Part shown: positions 1-14,500 of the stretch, piece by piece
How the letters are laid out: every line of letters starts with the position of its first letter
Position numbering within the stretch: position 1 is the first letter of the stretch
DNA from: Sarcocystis neurona
Lineage: Eukaryota; Apicomplexa; Conoidasida; Eucoccidiorida; Sarcocystidae
Direction: 5' to 3'
Assembly (NCBI GenBank): GCA_000727475.1
Contig: KL647325.1
Location: 62,001 to 126,000 of the forward strand
DNA: 64,000 nt
Notes under the pieces: generated by a model
The model's input: only the letters and a program-made list of their open reading frames with translations
Told to the model about the DNA's origin: nothing
Database searches by the model: none
Made by a program: the position numbers and the translations under genes

Positions 1-240
1 CTACAAACTTACATATACATATATATATACATATATATATGTATATATATCGACGCATGGTACACTTCTACCGGAGGGGTATGTAGGGAGTGTCACGGTA
101 TAGGGAGCCCTCTCTCATCCACCTATATGTATGTGAATGTATACATATATCTGTATATATCGCACGCTTCTCATATATATATATATATATATGTATGTAT
201 GGTACACTTGTATTGGATGGGCATATAGGAGGGTCGGTGA
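1..240. repeat. TA/TATACG microsatellite
   Basis: Alternating purine-pyrimidine DNA made of (TA)n, TATACATATG and ATACGT steps. It has no codon-like structure. The same class of repeat recurs between and inside genes across the window. Confidence 0.8.
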
Positions 241-2580
241 CACACACCGACGTCAAACGTGTGTGGCCGATAAGGTTGTCCTGTTGGTCTTCTTGTCAAA
301 ATTCCACTTTTCTGAAGAAGAACATGTCTAAATTTTCTTCTTTCAGCAGGGTATTTTCTCCGTTCTCCCTTGCACGCAAGGGTTTGCTGGGTGGGGAATA
401 TTTGTCGGAGAGGCACATTTCTCGCGCAGCCGGTACTCGCCACCGGTTGCATCGGGCAATATCCTCCTTCAAAGGCCTTAAATTTTTCTCCTTCTCTACT
501 TCAAATCCATGTAAGAAATTTCCTGTCTCTATGTGCGGAGTAGAGTGCGTCCTTTTCGACTTTTCCGACGGTCACAAGCACGAAGCACACGGACGCGTAA
601 AGTGCCTTCGACTTCAGGTAAGGTCCTCATTTCTGGCACTTCTCCTTTCTTCTTCCTAGTATTTCTGCCTTACGCAATTGTGAGAACATCTTGCACACGG
701 GAGTTGCTGCCTGCCGCGAGAATGAGAAGGGTCCTCCGCGCTTAGCTGCGCTGCTCATGCGGAGAGAAACTCCACATATAGACGCACAAAGGTACCTACA
801 AAGGAAAAATACGCATGTACACTTCTGTAGAATATTCGTTTCACCGCATATAGACAGACAAGAGGGGAATTTTTGTACATCCATCATACACACAGAGAAG
901 TAGACATCGGCAAGTTGCAGCCAGGGTATGGAAGCGATGTACAAGAAGCCCTCCACACACATATGCATGAAGATGGACGTGGAATTCGTAATTCGTCCGC
1001 AGGACACTGACAAACAGTGACGTTTCTCGTAGGATGGTGTAGACACGTTCTACTCGGATACTTAGAAGCGTATTTGGAAGCTTTCGCAGCAGTGTGGCAG
1101 TCTTTGCAGCGGCGGGGTTGGAGGGCATGCACACCGCGCATGTGGGTAGGAGCAGCTGCTGTAGTGACATAACGAAACAACGACAGCAGGAACAGCAAGG
1201 CAAAAACAGGACGGCTGGGTGGACGCAGCAGCAGCAGTGACACCAGCAGCGACAGCAACAGCAGCTGCAACAACAGCGGCAGCAACAGGATCACCAGCAG
1301 GGCAGACAGCAACGGCAACATAAACAGCAGCGACAGCAGCAGCAACAGTAGTCGCACTCTTCGGTGCAACGGCGCTGCGCAAGAAGCAGTTTTTACGTAC
1401 GGAGGTGGAACTGTTAGAAGGAAACAGCGAAGAAGCCTTTCACCTGCAAATACGTATATTATATGGAGGACCGCTATACGTATGAAGCTTCGGTACAGAT
1501 GGAGCAATGAACACAGGCAGCTGTATCACGTTGCGCCAGTCAGGTCGCTTGTAGACATGAACACATGCATGTACACATCCGTATATGTGTATGTGAATAG
1601 TCACATTTTGATGCGATTGTGTATCCAGGTTGCCCGAAAGTATATATATACATATATGTACGCGTGTATAAATACACAAGCATGTAGCTGCTCAATTATT
1701 ACGTAAGGTGTGAAGGAATAAATGTGTTACAATACGTATATACATGGATGCGAGTGCTGCTGGAAGACTTGTCTGCGCCGAGGACAAAGCCTACGCAGAC
1801 GCTGATCCGCAACACAGGGGATGCGCTCGAGAAAGAAGGATGAGAGAGCAGGTACGTTGTGCGACCACAGCACATATGGCAGAGGGAGCAGCAGCTCCTG
1901 CAGCAAGAGCAGCAGCACAAAGCGCAAGCGTACCAAAAGGAAAGCAGCACTAACAACAACAGCTGATGGAGGAGACACAGCAGCAGCAACAGTGTTAAGA
2001 GAAACAGCAACAGGAAGAGCGCCGACACTAGCAGCGTCCAGAGCAGCATGTCAGAAAGGCTGCGTACCAGCAGCATACCAGTGTAGGACCAGCAGCAAAG
2101 CGCGAGGAGCAACAGCAGCGTCAGCAGCAGCGTCAGCAGCAGCTGACGCCAAACAGCGCAGGACCAGCAGCGATACACAGAACAGCAAAACCGTGAGCAG
2201 AAGGCGAGCGAAAGCGAAAGAAGCACCAACACGTCTGCAGAACAATGTCGCAGTAGGAGCAGGCGGTATACGGTTTAAAAATGCCAACGGCAGCAACAAG
2301 GGCAGCTTTACAGAATTTAGTACCGCGGAGACCAGCAGAAGTACTAAGTCGAGTCGAAGCACTGTACCACGCACTGCAGCTTCTTATTGAGTACCACTCC
2401 CATCAACAGTCTCGCTGACGTAGCGTTTGACGTCAACACTACAACACTAATGCTGCTATAGACGTCTGGCTGAACGTGCGGAAACACGTTTTTCAAACGG
2501 TGTTGACAGGAGTAATAGAGTGGTTCTTTTGTGTGGTGAAGAGGGGAGGGCCACTCTAAAGTAAATGTACGACCAGAAGA
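241..2580. other. No firm gene; two CAG blocks
   Basis: I see no supportable gene here. CAG/GCA triplets are dense on the plus strand at about 1,150-1,360 and 1,850-2,170. They give Ala/Gln/Ser-rich plus frames and Leu-rich minus frames, but I found no convincing pair of splice sites. TA-rich microsatellite lies between the blocks. The CAG orientation would favour a plus-strand exon, or these are intronic repeats. Confidence 0.4.
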
Positions 2581-2589
2581 CACGCCTGA

Positions 2590-2835
2590 TCATATCGGGA
2601 CGCACGACTGATGTCGGTAACTTCTCTTTGAATTCAGTGCGATACTAGGCTTTTCCGCCAGAAGCCATCTGGACATTGCTGAGATCTTTCGACTATGCTG
2701 CTGCATCTTCGCGTATTTCTGCTGTGCTCTCACTCGCGCTGCTTTCACTACTGCTTCGCCTTTTGGTGGTGCTTGTGGACGGCCGCAGTCCGTGCTTTTC
2801 GCTGTTTTGAGTAAATTTCTAGTACACACTGCCAC
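2590..2835 (-). CDS. Possible minus-strand exon, basic protein
   Basis: An open minus-strand stretch of about 80 codons that is not simple repeat. It is Arg/Lys/Gln-rich, with a helical-looking part (VKAARVRAQQKYAKMQQHSR) followed by SRWLLAEKPSIALNSKRS. It ends at a TGA. No strong acceptor was found. The strand agrees with the CTG richness of the plus strand just to the right and with the large minus-strand gene further right, of which it could be a distal exon. I do not recognise a domain. Confidence 0.2.
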   Translation of the reverse strand: MAVCTRNLLKTAKSTDCGRPQAPPKGEAVVKAARVRAQQKYAKMQQHSRKISAMSRWLLAEKPSIALNSKRSYRHQSCVPI

Positions 2836-3105
2836 TGCTGGTTCTCCTGGTGTTGCTATTGCTTCAGTGTGAACAGTGCCAACTTATCTGCTGGGGGGTC
2901 TTGCCTGAACGTCAAGTGGATGCTCTGTTTTTACCGGCTTCACGTTCGCCTCTCGTCTGGTGTTTTGACTCTCTCTCTGTCCGCAAGCATTTACTCTCTT
3001 TATCTTGTTCTTCCTCTAAATCTGGCTGCTGCACTTTCACAGCGAATCTCGTCCTCCTGCGGTTGTTTGAGACACGGCGGCAGTTGCGGAAGGTTGATAT
3101 GATTG

Positions 3106-3399
3106 CTACTGCCGTCGCGAGCCAGCGATGCCTGCGTCCGGCTGCTCTTTGGCTGCAGCCTGCTGCTGCGATAGCCACGACTGCTTAAATTTACAAATAC
3201 GACGGCTGCGCTGCCCTATTTGTGCTGGCTCTGCTTCTCCTTTGACTGCCATTGTTGCTGACGCTACAGCTGCCGCGGCTACTGCTGCTGGTTCTACGGC
3301 TGCTGCTGCTCCTGCTGGGGCTGCTACTTGTGCTGCTGCTGCTGCAGCTAATATTGTAGATAATTGTGAGGGGTACCTGCAGCGTACGTCGTACTTCAC
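3106..3399 (-). CDS. Possible minus-strand Ala-rich exon
   Basis: The minus strand is open for about 97 codons, with Ala/Val runs followed by a basic end (GQRSRRICKFKQSWLSQQQ). The plus strand is CTG-rich here, which favours minus-strand coding. A competing plus frame is also open because the composition is simple. No splice sites were settled and no family was recognised. Confidence 0.15.
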   Translation of the reverse strand: MKYDVRCRYPSQLSTILAAAAAAQVAAPAGAAAAVEPAAVAAAAVASATMAVKGEAEPAQIGQRSRRICKFKQSWLSQQQAAAKEQPDAGIAGSRRQ

Positions 3400-4019
3400 G
3401 AGATGATTCTTTCTTCGCTGCTGCAGCTGATCACCTCCTCAGCCTTTGCGACACGACCTTCTCAGAGCGTTGTCTGCTTCATAGATGCATGCACACAAAG
3501 ACGACGTTAGGCTGCTGCAGCTGCTGCTGCTGACTCTTGCACCTGGTGGTGGAACATGTGTCCTTGTTTTTGAAGCTACACAGACTCTACTGCTATTGCA
3601 TCTTTCGTGTGGCGGCTGGTTCCGTCGCAAGTCCACGTGCTCCTTTTGTTGGAGACGGCACTTCAGCGGACGCTGTGGGGACTTCAGCAACTTTGTTCTT
3701 CTTGCCGTTAAAGCCGCTGGGGCAGCTGCTATGCAACACTTGCATGCAGCTGTTGTGCAGACCTGTCCCTGTAAGCTCTGCCAAAAGTCCACAGATCAGT
3801 GCCCTCTCCTAGACCGCTGACTGCAGCAGCCGCGCGCGACTCTTCCTACATGCAGCAGTAGTGCGTACGCTGTGAAACTTTGGTCACCCCCTTCAGCGGA
3901 GCAGTTGCAAGCATTCACTGTAACGATCAGGCGTCCTTGAACATCTGTCTGCTGCTATACCTCTCTTTAGTGAATAAGCACGAAATTTCAGTGCGCATTT
4001 GTATGTACACCTGCACGTG

Positions 4020-7000
4020 AGTATACGTTACTGTACATATATATACATATGTGTCTACGTATATAGCACATATACACTGCCAGCACGTACGCATATATAT
4101 ATATATATATGCGTATAAAAAGCAAGCTGATTTCCGGCACCCTACAGGAACACGACTGAAACCTGTACTACGGACGATCCAGGAGCTTCAGGTTTTTGCT
4201 TACGTGTGGACGCTCTATGAGCTTCGTTCAACACGGTGGTATTGTACATGTCTGTGTAAGTACATATACATATACACAGATACACGGAGGTTGTACGGGT
4301 AGACACGGTGCCTCCCCAAAACTTGGTCTATGCAGTGCTGGCTACTGCATATGTGCGGACACGTGCTCATTGATATTTATACGTAAACGTGCGAAGAACT
4401 GTATGCACGCCGTCACATGCGTATGTACAAATATGTAGAGGCAAGTATGCACGTCATACACGCTTACTAGGCGTAAGAAGAGACGATCCTACATCTCACT
4501 GAGCTAAACTTCCTGCAGTAGATTCCACTCTTCTTCTATTATTCGCGGCGAAACAACGATCACAAGTAGCACGTGTACAGCTGCCCTGTGGTAGAACACA
4601 AAGACGCAAGGTCAAACAAGGACAGAGTGCGTAATCTACAGATTGATATTGTGTTGCCGCTGTTCCTCTCGCTACTTTTCCGGCGGTAGAGCTGCCTCTG
4701 TGGCGGTCGGTCCCTTGCTGCTACCAACCGGTTCGTGCTGTGAAGCGGACACTACTTCTGGTGCTCGTGTATGTACGCATCTGTGCTGGTGTCACAAAGC
4801 TGATGCGGCAGCAGCATCGAACGTCTCGTGGAGCTGCTCGGGCTCCTGCCGCCCATGCTCCTGTGGCTGCTGAAACTGCTGCTGGTTACGCTGCTGCTGG
4901 TGGGGCTGCTGGTGATGCTGCTACTGCTGTTGCTGTTGCTTTATGATAGCTGGTGCGCGTCCGGTTGAAGTTAGAGCGGCGTAAAAGGTGCCGCTACTTC
5001 CGTTCAAAGCTTTCTACGCCGCTGTCGCTCTTGACACGCTGCACTTCTGCAGCACGACAGGATTCACTCCTTTTGAAGCTGACCAATGAAAATATACCGT
5101 ACCACGTTTACTCGTATACAGCAGCAGATGCGCACCTACGCAGGGATATGCGTACACTTGTATATGTGTATGAATACACATATATATATATATATGTATA
5201 TGTGGGAATAACTCGACAGACAGACGAGTACGTCCCTATATGTATATGTGTGTGGGAGGTGTATCTTCGGGAGCGGGTACATACAGAGAGAGCGTCTACA
5301 GATATGTGTCAACGTCGTGCAAGTGCGTGTGAACGGGACTTTCGCTGTTGTGTCCGTAGACGCTTCAATAACGCATGTGGCGTTTCGCGTTTCGTAACAA
5401 CAGCAGCCCAATGCAAGAGCCGCAGTGCCTGTACAGACGAACGTAAGTACATTACGTAGCAGTCTACACCGAGTGGTACAATGGCGTCTTAATATACGCA
5501 TAGGTAATCTCTGCCGAAGTGGTGTACCTACATACAACCACCCAGGCGTAGTGTCCTATCCTTGTCACGTAGATACGTGGCAGTTCCGACTGCGCACTCA
5601 CTGACAGCCGCCCAAGCAGCAACAGCCGTAACTCCGGTTGACTGTACTAGACGTGTAGAACTGAGCTAGCACTCGCTGCATCTGCGCTTTTAATATGTGC
5701 ACGCGAGTAGAAGGAGAAGAAACTACAAGGGGATATAGCTGACGGCCTACACCTCTTTCTCTGTCTGCATGCAACTATTAATATATGTACCTGTGCACGT
5801 GGAGGCACCAGTGGTGCACGTGTCTCTTTAGTCGGTCGTGTCACAGATGTGGCGGTTCTTCCTGGGCCGCGCCGCTAGCAGCAGCACCAGGAGCAGCAAG
5901 AGTAAGCGCGACTGTCAGCAGCAAGGACAACAGCAGCATCAGCACGTGAGAGCCAATACGAGCACGCCCAGCAGCAAAGACACTACTGCAAGCTAACGCT
6001 GCAAAGCAGTGCGGCTCGAGGAGTCGTCACAGCGAATTCAGCGTGTGGGGTAGCTAAAATAGGCAGAAGCTTCGACCAGCTGTACACCGCAAATAAGTGC
6101 ACACGCAGGAAATTTTAATTCCGCCCGTGTACCTGTCTATGTATATATACGCATATAGATATCTAAATGTATACACCGGTACCTAGACCCAGAGAAGGCA
6201 CGAAGGCACGCACACATGTGCCTGCACTACTCTCGAAATCCCGTTGTTCACCGCCGAAAACACACGGCTGCTGCGTTTCCTCCCCCTACGGGCTGTCGTG
6301 TCCACGCGTGTGCGTCTTCGGACTGAGACGCGTGCGCATGAACACCACAGTGCAAACATCTGCAAAAGCTAATACACATGTCTCCACGTATATATACACA
6401 TGTATAGGTATGTACGCAGACACCAATACATGGACCTATATACATATGTACATACATACATATTTATATTCGTCGGAAGGCGACGAAACTACTTGTTTGA
6501 GTCTATACGTTTATCATGTGTCCTGGGCCAGTTGAGACAGAGGGCTACAGCGCCCTTGCCGAAAGCAAGGCCGCCAGCAGCCGTGATTCACGTACCGGCC
6601 GCTCTAACAACAACTCACCTACGGCGGTCTCACGTGTCTACTTCTATCCACGCACACACAGCTGTACGTACGTGCATATATATATATATATTATATATTT
6701 ATGTTTGTAAACATATCAGGGTACATGTATTCGGCATTCCACCAGACACATGCATATGTGAAAGAGAGTTTTTCTTGCGTCCATCCCCAAAGGCGTCCGC
6801 TTCGTCGCAGAGAAGCGTGTCCACTAATACATGTCTTTCTTCCACGTTATATGCATACAATTGCCGCGGCCACTCGTTCGGCACCCACGCATATATGCAT
6901 ATATGTCTACATACGTGTATAAATATATATATATATATATCTATCTGTATTTATATATACACGTATACGTGTATATGCATGTATACGTATACATATAGCT

Positions 7001-8160
7001 ATAAGCATACATATATATATACGTATATATAGATATACATATATGTACAGATATAAATATCTCTACACACACATATATACATATATATATATATATGCAT
7101 ATACGTATATATGCACACACACGTAGACATAGATTTATATATACACAAGGGTGTACATATATATACACCTCTACCACTATTTCGGAAGTCACATATATGC
7201 ATGTATAAATATAGACAAAGACAGATTACCAGATGAATACCCACCCGTAATATATGTATATGTACAAACATATACATATATATATTATGTAACGGTGTGA
7301 TATAGGAGTGAAAAAGACTCACGCACGCTGACTGAATCTTCTGCCTCTCCGTCAGCCACCAGCAGCGCGTCGCCACAGGTGCGCTCGGCGAGAAAAGAGA
7401 CGCGGAAAGCATCTGCTGCTCAACAACAGCAGCTGTCTTCACCTCGTCGACACGTACAAAAGAAAGACTGATAGGGATATAAGTTCTGAGTTGTCCACCA
7501 ATACTTAAGTACGTGTCTACATATGTATATGCTCCACACACGTGTGTACACGTACATACGTGTAGTCTACACACATGTATGTACATCTACATATATTTAT
7601 GTAGATGTATGTGTATATGCATGTATACACGTACATATGTGTAGGCTACACACATGTATATACCTCTCTCTATATATGTATAGATGTATGTGTATATGCA
7701 TTTGTATGGGTGGATGTACGTGCACTTGAAATCGAGCATGTACAAACACTTGTGCACACACATATCTCACACGTCCTCCGTAATACGAATACATATACAT
7801 ACACATATATATAATCTTACATATATCTATATATATATGTATATATATATGTATATATACATGTATATACCGGTATGTCTTTAAATATATGGACATATAC
7901 GTATATATATATATATGTATATCAGTATTTCTTTAAATATATAGATGTACCCATATACACGTAAACATGAAATATATACGAGTACAGAGGAAAGAATACT
8001 GTAACGCGGCACTTGACGTACACATATAAATTTCTAAATAGAAAAATATGTATGTATATATTGAGACATACGTGCATTTGTAGATATAAACACATCCGGC
8101 TTGAAAGGGGTTGGTGACCCCCACACATGTGCGCATACATATATATATATATGAAGGATG
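4020..8160. repeat. Microsatellite-rich spacer
   Basis: Mostly TA/CA/TACG microsatellite: about 4,035-4,115, 5,150-5,215, 6,380-6,480, 6,670-7,300 and 7,520-8,150. Short CTG (4,640-4,960) and CAG (5,870-6,000) blocks interrupt it. Frames read through it as Tyr/Ile/His/Thr strings, which is the signature of TATACA repeats and not of protein. I see no gene. Confidence 0.6.
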
Positions 8161-8169
8161 CATGCAGAC

Positions 8170-8560
8170 CCTCCCCTCCATGACTTCTGCAGAAGCGCCT
8201 TCTCTGTGGACGCAACTCCCCGTGCAGAGCGGTAGCGGAGGGGTTGACCGTCCTCTGCTGCTTCGGACTCGCTGCCGCTTCTGCTGCCGTTTCTGCTGCT
8301 GCCGACCGGCCTCCCGTTCTGCTGTTGTGGTGTGCCCTGCCACCTCATTCCGCGCCGCATCCTGCTGCTCTCCTCGACGCTCCTGACGCCGCTGCTCCTG
8401 CTGCTGACCGAGTTTCTCCCTGACTTCTGCTGCTGCTGCTGCCTCTCCGCATGCAGCGCCGTATACTCCTTTACTCTCGTGCGTAGTTGTCGAAGGCAAG
8501 CTGCAACAGCATCGCGGCGGCAGTCCACAGTCTCAGCATTTTCGCTTTGCAATGACACAC
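8170..8560 (-). other. Candidate distal exon of the THOC5-like gene
   Basis: The minus frame reads about 120 natural-looking residues, including CRRDAVAACLRQLRTRVKEY followed by TALHAERQQQQQK. This fits the conserved helix that lies near the middle of THOC5 proteins. The acceptor could be the TTTAG before ATGTGTGTC at about 8,560 or a later AG; the join in phase with the exon ending at 9,572 is not settled. Towards the left the frame runs into TA microsatellite, so a donor near 8,170-8,200 is likely. A second minus frame is also open. Confidence 0.35.
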
Positions 8561-11500
8561 ATCTAAACGTCCAAGAATACAGTAGAACGGCAAGACATAT
8601 ACATACATATATGTATATATGTAGCTATGCAGATAGAATATACACATATATATATATATATATGTAGCGATACGGACGGAGTATCACGGTGTAGACACAT
8701 GAGTCTACATGCGTGTACAAATGTGTATAAACCCGGTACAGTGTCACACGTACAGAGACATGTATACATCGCTCTTTCTCCGTATGTCCATATATTTGTA
8801 TGGGTAGCTGGAGGCGCACTAGACAGACAGATACACAGCAGCACGAGACATCGAGTATTCGGGCAGCAGCAGCAGCAGCAGTCCAGTGGTACCGGCAGCA
8901 AAGCTTGTGATGTCAGGGAGACGCAGAGCAGCTGCACAGAGAGGAGGAACCGGAAGTCGCGACAGACACAGCAGCAGCAACAGCCTCCGCAGGGGCACAC
9001 AGAGGCAGAGGAGCACCAGGAAAGAGAAGAAGCAACAGCAACCCAGCGGTGGCAGAACCGGAAGGCCCGGGCGGTGGAACGTACACAGCAGCAGCGGCGA
9101 TAGAAGAACAGCAGCTGCGAGGAGAGAAAAGATCCAGCCGCAGCGACGTAACGAAGGGCAACCGCGACAAAGCAGAGCAGGCGCATGAGCAGGATCCGGA
9201 GAGGCAGAAAAGCAGCAGCACCGCTGATAGAAACAGAACCGCAGCAGCAGAGACGGCACGCGGCTGCAGCGACAGGAAAACGGGAGGAGCAGCAACAGCT
9301 GCAGTGTGGGAATTCAGCAGCGCCTGCTCTGAGGAGCAGCAGCAGAGACACGAAGAAAAACACGACAGCGGCAAAAAAAAACGAGCACCCGCGGCGACTG
9401 ACGTGCCAGAGCAGCAGCAGCAGCAACGGACGACCGGTACGGCCGTAGCACTGGAGGGCGGCAGGCGGCAGCAACAGCAGCCGAGACAGAAAAACAAGAC
9501 GAAGCAGCAGTGAGAAGGCAAAGAAGCAGCATCCGCGACAGAGATAGGAGGACAGCAGCAGCAGCACTTACCTTCAAATATTCCATCTGAGCCACTAGCA
9601 GCGCACAGGCCAGACACGTCTCGCTGCGGTTTGCTGCGAGGCCGTCCGCAAAGAAGCGTCGCACCGCCACGACGTTCACGGTCTTCGCCACTTCCTGCAG
9701 CAGAAGCGATGCCAGCGGCAGCCAAGTAGACACGCATCGGCACAGCAGCACGAGAAGCAGCGGGACACACCCAGGCGCAGCACCAGCAGCGGGAAACACC
9801 GAGGCGCAGCAGCAGCAGTGGCCAACGCCAGCCAGCCGCGGAAGGGGTACAAAGGAGCAGCGGCAGTAGCCGGTCACAGCGGCACTTCTGAGAAACAGCA
9901 GCAGCAGCAGCTTCTGAGCAGCGACAGCAGCTACAAGGAAACAGCTACTAGCCGCGCGGCACGCCTACGCGCACTAGCAGCAGGTGGGGAAAGAGAGGAG
10001 AAACCCTACAGCAGCCGCCATGGGACAGCAGCACCAGCAGCAGCAGCAGCAAAAGAGAGAAACATTCCCGGTGGAACTTGCAGCCCTTCACGTCTACTTT
10101 GGAGGAGCAGCAGCAGCGACAGCAGCAGAGTTACACACCCCGTTCGAAAGGTACGGATTCCTGTCTCGTCCCGCTACCGCTCCTGCTTCCGCTGCTTCAA
10201 GAAGACGTTTCTCCCGCTCCTGTCGCAGTATCACAAAGGAGGAGAAAAAGCCGCTGGTTGTCACACGGCCCCGGAGTAAGGAAGTATCTGCTGCAGTTGC
10301 TGCCGTCTACCAGGACAGGCGCAGCTGCTGCGGCTGTTGCCGGAGCGCGTCCACAAGAATCGGGCTTGCTGCTGCCGCTGCGGGGACTGTCGCTCCTCAG
10401 ACTGACGACAGAACGGGATGTACTGCTGCTACTGCTGCTCCCTCTCTCGTGCAGCTGCTGCGTCCTACAACTCACCTCAAGTGAAGAAGCAAGAGCGCGT
10501 CCTCCTGCTGCATCCGTCTCCTCGTGTCTCCCGCTGCTGCTGCTACAAACCGCTGCTTCGCTTCCCTGCTGCCCGCGTCCCGCACCCGGTGACTCCACCA
10601 AATGAAACGTCGGAGCCCTATACAGTACACGCGTGTCTACATATTACACGTATATGTATATACATGGAATTCTGCCTATATAGAGACACCTGTATGCAAC
10701 TAGTGTACATATATACATATATATGCATATGTACATATTACATACATACATTTATATATATGTGTACAAACGTAAATATATATACGTATATGTGTGTGTA
10801 TATATATATATAGGTATATACACATACGTATCCCAAGCCCAACACAGTATGCACACACAATTTTAAACATACACATACACATATATACATATATGTAGGT
10901 ATGATATGATGCGTATAGATACACATACCTGCAAGTTGTGGGCACGCACCCTACATATCCATCCATACACATGTATACATATATATATATACATGTAAAA
11001 ACGTAAATATATATATATATATACGTATATATACACATAAGAGAGAGGGACAGGAAGGGGGAGAGAGGCAGAGCAAACGACACGGTGACAACAGGCGGGC
11101 GGAGATTTGTGAATCACCCGGTCTGCATGCAGCAGCACGCAGCGTTGACAACTCCGACACATTCGCGTCGCACGCCGGGGTTCCTTCTCCACTCCTATCA
11201 TGCACATGTGAGACATGCATTTGTATATGCTGCTGCATTTCATCCGTTCCATGCATACACATATATATATACATATACATATATCAACGTACACGCTCAT
11301 GTGGATCCACATACATATATATATATATATACACATACAAATCCACATGTGAAGAGATACACATATATATATATATATATGTACATACGTACACGTACGT
11401 AATACGCTGCACCTCATCCTGTTCATATATACATATAAACACGCGAGCTAATGTGGATTCAGATAGACACATACATATGTATATGTATACATCTATATCT

Positions 11501-14500
11501 ATCCAACTATATATACACACGTACAAATCTATGTGTGAAGATTTATATATATATATATACGTAACTAGTATCTTTTGAGTGACGTATATATATGTAAACG
11601 CGCTACACGTACAGCAAATTGTTCAACGGTGAGAAGTGTTCCCTGCGCTGTTCCTTCAAACTGGAAGATAGACACCTCTGCATGGAATTTCCACACAAAT
11701 GCCTCCGTGAACTTATACTTGGAAGTACACGAACTGAGGGACACAAGGTGTATATACACACACATGGACTTCCACAAATATACATAGATATGAATTGAGA
11801 GAAGTACGTATACATTTATACATAGGTGAGGACAGCTCCTCATACATGCATCTTCGTATGCGGGTGACTGCGCCGGCCACGCGTTGCTTCGGTTCGTTGG
11901 GAAAACGCAGGAAAGTCGTATCAACAGGAGGACAAGTCCTTCTTACTGCTCGTTAAGAGGGACTTTTATATAGGCAACAAGTCGTCGCTGGTGGCGGCGC
12001 AGCACCGCGCAGCAGCAGAGGGCATCGGCGTCTTCGACAAAAGCCTGTCGCAGCGACGCAACAGGAGGAGGAACTGCTGCAGAGTCCTCGGGGCACTGCT
12101 GCTGCTGCTGCTCCTGTGTTTCCACGGGCTGGCTGTCGCCTTCTTCTGGCGTTCCTGGTTCGACCTTCGCGCGCTTCCACTCCTGTCCTTCTGCCTCCGC
12201 TGCTGCTTCCCCGTGGCGCCGCTTCTCTCCTGCGACTGCTGCTGCCTCGGTTGCCCCTGCTGCTTCTGCTGCTCTTGTTGCTGATCCTGCTGCCGCTTTT
12301 GCTCGTGCTGCCGCTGTCGTTGCTGCTCGAGCTGCTGCCACGCCACGGTGGTAAGTGGCAGACGCGATGGGGAAGAAGCTCTCGACACTGCTGACTGCTG
12401 CAGCGGAGGGCAGCAGCAACAGCGCTCGAGACAGCAGCTGCTGCACCGGCGGCATAGTCGTTGGGTCACGTCTGCAGCAGAGCGTAGCGACCGCAGCAGC
12501 ACACAGTGCGGCAGAAAGCTAGCAACAGCAGCGCCTGCTTGGACAACACCCCCCCAGCTGCAAAACGCACGAGCAGCGGCAGCAGCGAGACAGCTGCGCG
12601 AACAGCAGTCGCGGGTGTAGCTGCGGCACGCGTCAGAGAAACTGCAGCGGCAGCAGCTCCCTCTGCAGCGGCAGCCTCAGCAGCTAGGAGAGCCGCTGGA
12701 GCGGCCAGCCACCAGCACGGAGAGCAACAAAGGACACGGCCACAACAGCAACAGCAGCACCACCTGCTCACATACATGTATGCGTATATATATATATATA
12801 TAAGTATAAAGAGGGACACACATACACACGCAGACACACACACAAAAATACAGACCCACAGACATATAAACGGGAAGTTGCACTTCCAGGAGCAGCCAAA
12901 AAAGTGAGCAGCAGCAGCGTAGAGCACCAGCTCGTCACAGCAGCCTGCGAGGGACAAACGACCAGCAGGGCAACCCCAGCGGCAGCACCACAAAGAGGCC
13001 GTGACTTACATGTAGTTGCTCAGGACGTAGAGGCGCCAGAGCCGCAGACTCACTGCAAACAAGACAGCAGCAGCAGCAGTACAACAACCGCAGCAGGACA
13101 CCAGCAGCAGGACAACAACCGCAGGATAACAACAGCAAAACAGCTTCCTCACATTGCTCCACCCATGCACGCATACAAACACACACACACAGAGGGATAG
13201 AAGCAAAGAAAGCTGTATACACACACTCGTTGACACACACGTACATATGCAGAGGCGTGCACGTGTCTACGTACAGACACGATGACAGTGAAGAAGCACC
13301 TGTTGGTGACACACCGACGTAGAAGTGGAAGAGTTTGTCAGAGCAACAGCAGCAGCAGCAGCGTCATATCTGTTTCTCGTCTCTCTCTCTCTCGTCGTCG
13401 AGTTAAAGGCGCATATGGCCCGCGCCAGGACGCAGTTGCAGCAGCAGCAGCAGCAAAGACGCTGCAGCAGCCGACAAGCAAAACTGCAAGTACGTGAGAG
13501 ATGCCGCGACATACTGATCTATCTTACGTAGGCGCATACAGCTGTGCATATACATATATGTACATATACACATATATATATGGAGAGAGAGATGCGCGTA
13601 CGTCGCACAGGATCACACTCGTACGCAGGTGCGCGTATATCCACACATGCAGGCACGTAAGTATACATATACCTTTATATATACGGGTACGACCACACGT
13701 ACATACGCATGCATACACATACATAAGAAGATACGCATACGTTTCTACACACAGATCCACTCACGTGTGTGCACATACATCTATGTATACATATATACAT
13801 ATATACAGACAAGTGTACACATATATTTCTGTATACATACACAACCATATGAGTATACATACAGATATATATATTTATACACACACAAATATAAATCTAT
13901 AACTCTTGTCACATATGCAACCACATATGCATGCATATTTGTGTGTGCGTATATATATATATATATTACACATTGCGCACGTACAGAGACACACAAACAC
14001 GTGCTTGCATGCATGCACGCTATGCCTATCTCCTACACAAATATTCACGTAGAAGCGCACCGCGGTCACACACACATATGTATATATCTGTAAATTCACT
14101 CATATTCTCAGGCAGGGATGCATTCGTACGTGGAGGTGACGCAGGGATGCGTGGCCCTCTACACACCTTCGCCCAGAACGCACACATAAACACCTACCTA
14201 AACGTACATACGTCTGCATACGTACGTATACATATACAAACGTATATATGTATGCATACATATATATATACATATGTGTACGTACACACACATTTCCATA
14301 TATGTACGTATATACATATTGACACATGCATACATGTACGCATGCGTATGGGAACACGTACGTACATTTGGATACATATACGCGTGTCTACACTGATACA
14401 TACGTGTGCCTACATACACATATATATCCACACGTATACGGATGTCTTCACACACATACGTATAATACACGCATTTACACACATGAATATATGCACATAC

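Noticed and set aside
7000..7586. Long Tyr/Ile/His/Thr-rich open frames in TATACA microsatellites
   Set aside because: They are translations of TATACA/TACGTA repeats, open in several frames and both strands, with no domain or codon structure. The same holds for similar frames at 13.5-14.7, 19.4-20.8, 51.3-52.1 and 56.3-56.8 kb.
11943..12060. Naming the ORF ending at 11,943 a GINS Psf1 subunit
   Set aside because: The resemblance is limited to about a dozen residues (VLRRHQRRLVAYI) and the rest of the ORF and its length do not fit that family.
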